Part shown: positions 34,267-38,397 of the stretch, piece by piece
How positions within the stretch are numbered: the stretch's first letter is position 1
How the letters are laid out: every line of letters begins with the position of its first letter
Origin: Alphaproteobacteria bacterium
Lineage (GTDB): Bacteria; Pseudomonadota; Alphaproteobacteria; Rhodospirillales; WMHbin7
NCBI GenBank assembly: GCA_015232335.1
Contig: JADFZV010000028.1
Span: 1 to 38,397 of the forward strand
DNA: 38,397 nucleotides
Direction of reading: 5' to 3'
Translations under genes and position numbers: made by a program
Notes under the pieces: generated by a model
Told to the model about the DNA's origin: nothing
The model's input: the letters and a program-made list of their open reading frames with translations, nothing else
Database searches by the model: none

Positions 34267-35091
34267 TTACGCGTCAAGGGTGCCGTAGGAAACCATATTG
34301 ATGGTCCGCTCCCTTTCTCCCTTGAAACCCGCCAGGGTCGAACCGCGTTGCTGAGCGATAACGCTGATGGTCTGAACAGGCACGTTATGAAAGGTAACGC
34401 GCAAGTCGCCGATTTGGGGTTGGTCGGGCGCCTTGCCGCGATATAGATACTCTCCCTCCTGGCGAAACCCTCGCGGCAGCTTGCCATCTTCTGCTTCCAC
34501 GGACAGGGGCTCGAAATTTGAAAGCTGCGTAATCTGGCTTTGATCCAGCGTAAAGCCGCCAAGCCTGGCGCTTTTCACATCAAAAATCTTGCTCTGATAG
34601 GGCATGGCGGGGTTTGCGTGTCCCTGCTGCCGTTCAAAGGAACTGGAATCAATCAGTTCGTCGGACCATTCCTTGACATAGTTATAGGTTGTCGTCTCTG
34701 TTTCGCCGCCGCCCATCTTTTTCTCGGTTTTGGTTTCCTTATTCTCGCGCCACTGGAACATTTCAACGCGACGTTCCAGGCGAATGGCGTTGGGGGCTGT
34801 AACGTGGAAAGCCGGATCGACCAGGTTTGAGGCAACATCGACCAGCCCTGAAAGGTGAATAAGACGTCCTTCATTGGAGGGATCGACCACCTCGGCGGAT
34901 ACGGACACGACCTGTTTGGACACGGCGTCGAGGGCTATGATCGCGTCCACCGCCCTTCCTTCATTCCAATAGAGCAGGACGAAGCTGGCAATGAACAGGA
35001 TCAGGCCCACAAACGCACCGGCTATGGTGCTGCCGAAGCGGCCAAGCCAGCTTTTGTGGGTCACTTTGGTAAAACTGTCATCGCCTTGCAT
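34267..35091 (-). CDS. TMEM43-like membrane protein, N-terminal part ending at a premature stop
   Basis: A 274-residue frame with the TMEM43 family N-terminus: TKVTHKSWLGRFGSTIAGAF, a membrane segment (about residues 22-42) ending in LLYWNEGRAV, and a large soluble domain with VRLERR/FQWRENKETK-like and PDQPQIGDLRVTFHNVP segments. It stops at YGTLDA-TAA, just where the family normally continues into three or four C-terminal membrane segments; those are encoded in frame immediately downstream. The reconstructed protein would be about 380 residues, the usual family length. Bacterial TMEM43 proteins have no well-established role. The start ATG at 35091 has no strong ribosome site. It is divergent from the FAD-linked oxidase gene. 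Confidence 0.75.
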   Translation of the reverse strand: MQGDDSFTKVTHKSWLGRFGSTIAGAFVGLILFIASFVLLYWNEGRAVDAIIALDAVSKQVVSVSAEVVDPSNEGRLIHLSGLVDVASNLVDPAFHVTAPNAIRLERRVEMFQWRENKETKTEKKMGGGETETTTYNYVKEWSDELIDSSSFERQQGHANPAMPYQSKIFDVKSARLGGFTLDQSQITQLSNFEPLSVEAEDGKLPRGFRQEGEYLYRGKAPDQPQIGDLRVTFHNVPVQTISVIAQQRGSTLAGFKGERERTINMVSYGTLDA

Positions 35092-35256
35092 CAGATCGTC
35101 TCGCTTTCTCAGGTGGGCGGCAAACCTTAGCGCAGATATCAAGAAAGCGCAGCCTCTCCTCGATCCGGGGGAAAGGTTCCCAGGCGGGTAACGATTTTCA
35201 TTGAAACCCTCATTTTTCCCCTTGCGTGTGGCGGCAGGTCTGCTACCACCCCCGAC

Positions 35257-36852
35257 ATGATCTCCTTTGCTTCCCTTGCCCAGGCCGATCTGGCCGACGA
35301 TGGCGGACGCGCGCTTGAGGCCCGGCTTCTGGTGTCGGCCGAGCCCGCCCAAGCGGTCCATCAGGCCCTGGCCGAGGGCTATGCCGTCATGCCGGCGGGG
35401 GGCTTGACCAGCGCCATCGGCGCCTTTGCCTATTCGCAAGAATCCGTGTCTGATTTCAAAGGGGTGGTGGCGGTGCGCCCGCGCAGCAGCCCGGAACCGG
35501 AAATGGTGGCGGCATCTACGGCGCTTCGGGATTTGAAAACCAACCAAATGGCCATCGATCCCGCCACCTCCAGCGTGGCGGTGGGGGCTGGCCTTTCCTT
35601 TGCGCAGGTAAACGCCGTTCTGGGCCATCTGGTTGGCCCCGCTGCCCGTGTGCTGGTCGATCTGACCAGCATCGGCTCGGCCATGGCGGGGGGCGTCATC
35701 GCTTCGGGCAGTATGGGGCCTTTGCGCCTGCGCCCCTCGGCTTCCTGCCTGGAAGTGGCGCTTGCTGGAGGAGAGGCGAGCCCCGAGATTCTGACCGGCG
35801 AGGCGATCTTGCGCGCCGAAGGCATGCAGGGTTGGACCGGGTTGGTTCAGGCCGTGCGCATGCGTTATTTCGAAACTCCCTTGAACGAATTCGGGCTGGT
35901 TCTGCCCGTGCAGGGAAACGACACGGACGCGCTGGGCGATTTTCTGGCCTATCTGCATCCCTGGACCGAGGTGCAGGTTCCCCTGGACCGCAGCAGTCTG
36001 GTGGGCCGTGTCGATGAGGCGACGGTGATCAACGGCGTCGAGTTGGTGACCAGGTCTTCGCTGGAGCAATTCATCGGCAGTGCTGGCGACGATTCCTTGA
36101 GGGGCAAGGCGCAGAATTTGTTGCAAAGCTGCGACTATGCCGGAGCCGACTGGCTGGCCTGCATTACCGGCTGGTCCGATCATGCGGTGGATGATGTGCT
36201 GGCGCTGTTGCTGGATGAGGTAACGGAAACCATCGGCGGCGTGATGATCGATTTCGGCGTCGGATTCTCGTCCGGTTCCGAGATGGATGCCTTCAGGGCC
36301 ATTCGGGAAGGAGCGCCCGATCTGGCCAGAACCCGTGCTCGTGTTGCGCCGCCCGGAATGCTGAAGCCCTGGACGACCTCGTCGGATGTCAATCTGGTGG
36401 CTCCGGTCAGGGATTCGACTCCCATGGCCAATGCGCTCTGTGCCTATCAGGATTATCGCGAGAAGATAGCGGCGCTGGGAAGCGATCTGGGGGGAAAGGT
36501 CGGGGTTGAGATGTCGGTCTATGGGCATTTGAATCCGCACGGGCTGGATCCGCATCACCGCACCATTCTGATGGCGGCCCCGGGGGCCGAGGAGGCGCTG
36601 GCCCGGACGGCGGACCAGGTCGTCTTGATGAAACAGGAATTGATCCGCGCCCTGGTCAAGGTGGCCAAAGGCTTCGGTGCCACCATCAATGGGGGAGAGA
36701 AGGGAGCGCCGTCTCTGGTCGATCTGGTGCGCGCCCTGGGGGGAGAAGAGGGGTTGCCTGAGAATCTGAAGCACGACCTTGCCAGGACCAAAGCGGCCCT
36801 TGCCCAGGCCCCCAGAGGCTTTTCCTTCCGTGCGCCCAAGGAATTGCGCTAA
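35257..36852 (+). CDS. FAD-linked oxidoreductase (GlcD/D-lactate dehydrogenase-like)
   Basis: A 531-residue flavoprotein of the PCMH/FAD_binding_4 family. The FAD-binding loop AGGLTSAIGAFAYSQ (about residues 48-62), DLTSIGSAMAGGVIASGSMG (about 137-156, the second FAD contact) and the C-terminal VYGHLNPHGLDPHHRT, equivalent to the HLGDGNLH-type motif of 2-hydroxyacid dehydrogenases, are visible. This predicts oxidation of a 2-hydroxyacid such as D-lactate or glycolate, passing electrons to quinone or cytochrome; the substrate is not determined. The gene stands alone, divergent from the TMEM43-like gene, and a UPF0114 gene follows after 34 nt. Confidence 0.75.
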   Translation: MISFASLAQADLADDGGRALEARLLVSAEPAQAVHQALAEGYAVMPAGGLTSAIGAFAYSQESVSDFKGVVAVRPRSSPEPEMVAASTALRDLKTNQMAIDPATSSVAVGAGLSFAQVNAVLGHLVGPAARVLVDLTSIGSAMAGGVIASGSMGPLRLRPSASCLEVALAGGEASPEILTGEAILRAEGMQGWTGLVQAVRMRYFETPLNEFGLVLPVQGNDTDALGDFLAYLHPWTEVQVPLDRSSLVGRVDEATVINGVELVTRSSLEQFIGSAGDDSLRGKAQNLLQSCDYAGADWLACITGWSDHAVDDVLALLLDEVTETIGGVMIDFGVGFSSGSEMDAFRAIREGAPDLARTRARVAPPGMLKPWTTSSDVNLVAPVRDSTPMANALCAYQDYREKIAALGSDLGGKVGVEMSVYGHLNPHGLDPHHRTILMAAPGAEEALARTADQVVLMKQELIRALVKVAKGFGATINGGEKGAPSLVDLVRALGGEEGLPENLKHDLARTKAALAQAPRGFSFRAPKELR

Positions 36853-36886
36853 AGTCCTCCCCGGTTCATTCTTCAATAGGTCGGAC

Positions 36887-37396
36887 ATGCTGGAAAACTT
36901 CGTCGAGAAACTTCTGTTCGCCAGCCGCTGGCTGCTGGTGCCCATGTATCTGGGGCTTTCCCTGGTGCTGATCGTGCTGGCGGTCAGCTTCGGAATCGAG
37001 GGGTTTCACCTGCTGGCGCACCTGATCACCACCGGCGAGGGCGACGTCATCCTGGCCGCCCTGGGGCTGATCGATATCGTTCTGGTCAGCAACCTGATCG
37101 TGATGGTGATTTTGAGCGGCTATGAGAATTTCGTTTCCAGCATCGATGTGGCGCGAGCGGAGAAGGGATCACTTTCCTGGATGGGCAAGGTAGATGCCGG
37201 AACCTTGAAGATCAAGGTGGCCGCCTCGATCGTCGCCATTTCGTCGATCCATCTGTTGAAGGCCTTCATGAACGTGCGCGATTATTCCAACGATGCCCTG
37301 ATCGCTTTGGTCGGCATTCATCTGACCTTCGTCCTTTCGGCCCTGATGCTGGCCTGGATCGACAAGATCGCCTTTGCCGCTCACCGGGAGCATTGA
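36887..37396 (+). CDS. UPF0114 (YqhA-like) membrane protein
   Basis: A 169-residue integral membrane protein with three to four hydrophobic segments (about residues 12-35, 50-75, 108-125, 137-160). The segments LLFASRWLLVPMYLGLS at the N-terminus, LIDIVLVSNLIVMVILSGYE in the middle and SIHLLKAFMNV are typical of the UPF0114/YqhA family. The function of the family is not established. The ATG 36887 gives the family N-terminus; the frame upstream overlaps the oxidase gene. The next gene starts 2 nt after its stop. Confidence 0.85.
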   Translation: MLENFVEKLLFASRWLLVPMYLGLSLVLIVLAVSFGIEGFHLLAHLITTGEGDVILAALGLIDIVLVSNLIVMVILSGYENFVSSIDVARAEKGSLSWMGKVDAGTLKIKVAASIVAISSIHLLKAFMNVRDYSNDALIALVGIHLTFVLSALMLAWIDKIAFAAHREH

Positions 37397-37398
37397 CC

Positions 37399-38397
37399 AT
37401 GAGCCAGCCAGGAAAGAAGGGGCGGGCGCCGCTCTTCATCACGCTGGGCGCTCTTCCGATGGCCCTTGTCGTACTGTCCATCATTTTCCGTTTTCATTCA
37501 GGGCCGTTCTGGATATGGCATCAAGTCGATCCGTCCTATTTCTATCTCTTCAACGGCTTGATGCTGGGCATGGGCGAGACGCCAGCCGACGTCTTCCATC
37601 CGGGAACGCCGGTGCATACGCTGGTGGCCTTCATCTTGCGTCTGGGATCTCCCTTCGCTTCTGGCGATGAGTTGGCGCGGCTTGTGCTTCAGGACCCTGA
37701 AGTTTTCTTGAAGCGCATCAGCACAATCATTCTATTTATGAATTTCGCTGGTCTGTTCTATTTGGGCCTGTCGGCCTTTCGCGCTTTCGGGGGAGCCCTG
37801 CTGCCAGCCCTGGTCGCCCAAACCTCGCCCTTCTTCACCATGTTCATTCTAAAGCAGGCCTATCAGGTCAAGCCCGAGCCCTTTTTGCTGCTGGCGGCCT
37901 CGTTGTTGGGCGCCCTTTTGTTCAAGGCGATAGAACGGCGCGAAACCGGCCTGGGGCGCCTGCCTGTTGCCTTTGGCGTGGTGGTGGGATTCGGAGCCGC
38001 TTCCAAGCTGCTGTTCGCTCCGCTGGCCGTCGTTCCGCTGTTCATTCTGGGGCTGCGCAAGGAGACGGGCGTTTATGTCTTGTCGGGCCTGATCGCCTTT
38101 CTGTTTTTCCTTCTGCCCGCCTTTGGCAATTGGGACGTCTCGCTTGCTTACTTTACCCGCATGGCGGCGGGCAGCGGCGCCTATGGATCGGGTGCGGCGA
38201 CCGTCGTTGATTTGGCGTCCTATCCGGCCAATCTGCTCAAGGTTTTTGCGGGCAAGCTGTTGTTCGATCTGGTGCTGCTCTGTTCGCTTGCAGCATTGGT
38301 TCTGCGCTGGAAGCAAGGGCTTGAGCGCAACATTTCCTGGCGCGCCCTGGAAGGTTTGGTGCTGGCCCAATTGCTTCTGGCCCTTCTGGTGGCCAAG
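37399..38397 (+). CDS. Polytopic membrane protein, GT-C glycosyltransferase-like (3' end outside window)
   Basis: The frame is open from ATG 37399 to the end of the window (333 codons visible). It encodes a membrane protein with many hydrophobic segments. After the first membrane segment come VDPSYFYLFNGL and DVFHPGTPVHTL in a long periplasmic-type loop, then YQVKPEPFLLLAA, a layout resembling GT-C glycosyltransferases of the PMT/ArnT kind, in which acidic residues in the first loop are catalytic. The match is structural only and the lipid donor and acceptor are unknown. It is probably co-transcribed with the UPF0114 gene. Confidence 0.6.
   Translation, partial: MSQPGKKGRAPLFITLGALPMALVVLSIIFRFHSGPFWIWHQVDPSYFYLFNGLMLGMGETPADVFHPGTPVHTLVAFILRLGSPFASGDELARLVLQDPEVFLKRISTIILFMNFAGLFYLGLSAFRAFGGALLPALVAQTSPFFTMFILKQAYQVKPEPFLLLAASLLGALLFKAIERRETGLGRLPVAFGVVVGFGAASKLLFAPLAVVPLFILGLRKETGVYVLSGLIAFLFFLLPAFGNWDVSLAYFTRMAAGSGAYGSGAATVVDLASYPANLLKVFAGKLLFDLVLLCSLAALVLRWKQGLERNISWRALEGLVLAQLLLALLVAK

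Noticed and set aside
35092..36945. Very long minus-strand open frame continuing upstream of the TMEM43-like gene
   Set aside because: It is antisense to the FAD-linked oxidase gene, whose motifs are clear, and its translation shows no coherent domain. Only the last part (34267-35091) is a real gene.

Overview
This window looks like chromosomal DNA from a GC-rich alphaproteobacterium, probably Rhodospirillales-like or Magnetococcus-like. The taxonomic guess rests on an aerobic-type cobaltochelatase subunit (CobT), the style of the housekeeping genes and the kinds of intergenic palindromes; no rRNA is present to confirm it. The dominant content is a roughly 22-kb block (11681-33302) encoding most of a reductive TCA (rTCA) cycle plus a soluble electron-transfer complex that appears to drive it, which suggests an autotrophic or mixotrophic microaerophile or anaerobe.

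Layout. 1-1262: 3' end of cobT. 1297-1409: palindromic intergenic repeats. 2259-1441 (minus): panB. 7241-2324 (minus): a five-gene peptide/nickel-type ABC importer (binding protein, two permeases, two ATPases), with a perfect 12-bp hairpin between the binding protein and the permeases. 7341-9042: fabD-fabG. 9256-11022: orphan PocR-PAS histidine kinase. 11023-11680: non-coding stretch with an IS1595-family remnant and copy A of an interspersed repeat. 11681-14601: frdB, frdA, hdrC. 14602-15108: non-coding stretch with two palindromes and copy B of the same repeat. 15109-24279: hdrB, korDABC, hdrA, flxD, flxC, flxB, flxA, mostly joined by 4-nt ATGA overlaps. 24314-33302: ATP-citrate lyase small and large subunits (type II architecture), monomeric isocitrate dehydrogenase, a strong terminator, and aconitase B. 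33303-38397: ordinary genes (GNAT acetyltransferase, a TMEM43-like gene broken by an in-frame stop, a FAD-linked oxidase, a UPF0114 membrane protein, and the start of a GT-C-like membrane protein running off the end).

How it may work (inference): FlxA oxidises NADH; FlxB, FlxC and FlxD carry electrons to the flavin of HdrA, which is positioned to bifurcate them. The high-potential branch would leave through HdrC/HdrB, whose usual heterodisulfide substrate is not expected here. Because a membrane-anchorless fumarate reductase (FrdA/FrdB) lies in the same cluster, fumarate is a plausible terminal acceptor. The low-potential branch would reduce ferredoxin, which the adjacent 2-oxoglutarate:ferredoxin oxidoreductase (KorDABC) needs to carboxylate succinyl-CoA. 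Isocitrate dehydrogenase, aconitase and ATP-citrate lyase then complete the arm to acetyl-CoA and oxaloacetate. A single locus would thus couple exergonic fumarate reduction to the energetically hard carboxylation step of the rTCA cycle. This coupling is the most interesting hypothesis in the window. Malate dehydrogenase, fumarase, succinyl-CoA synthetase and pyruvate synthase are not present here.
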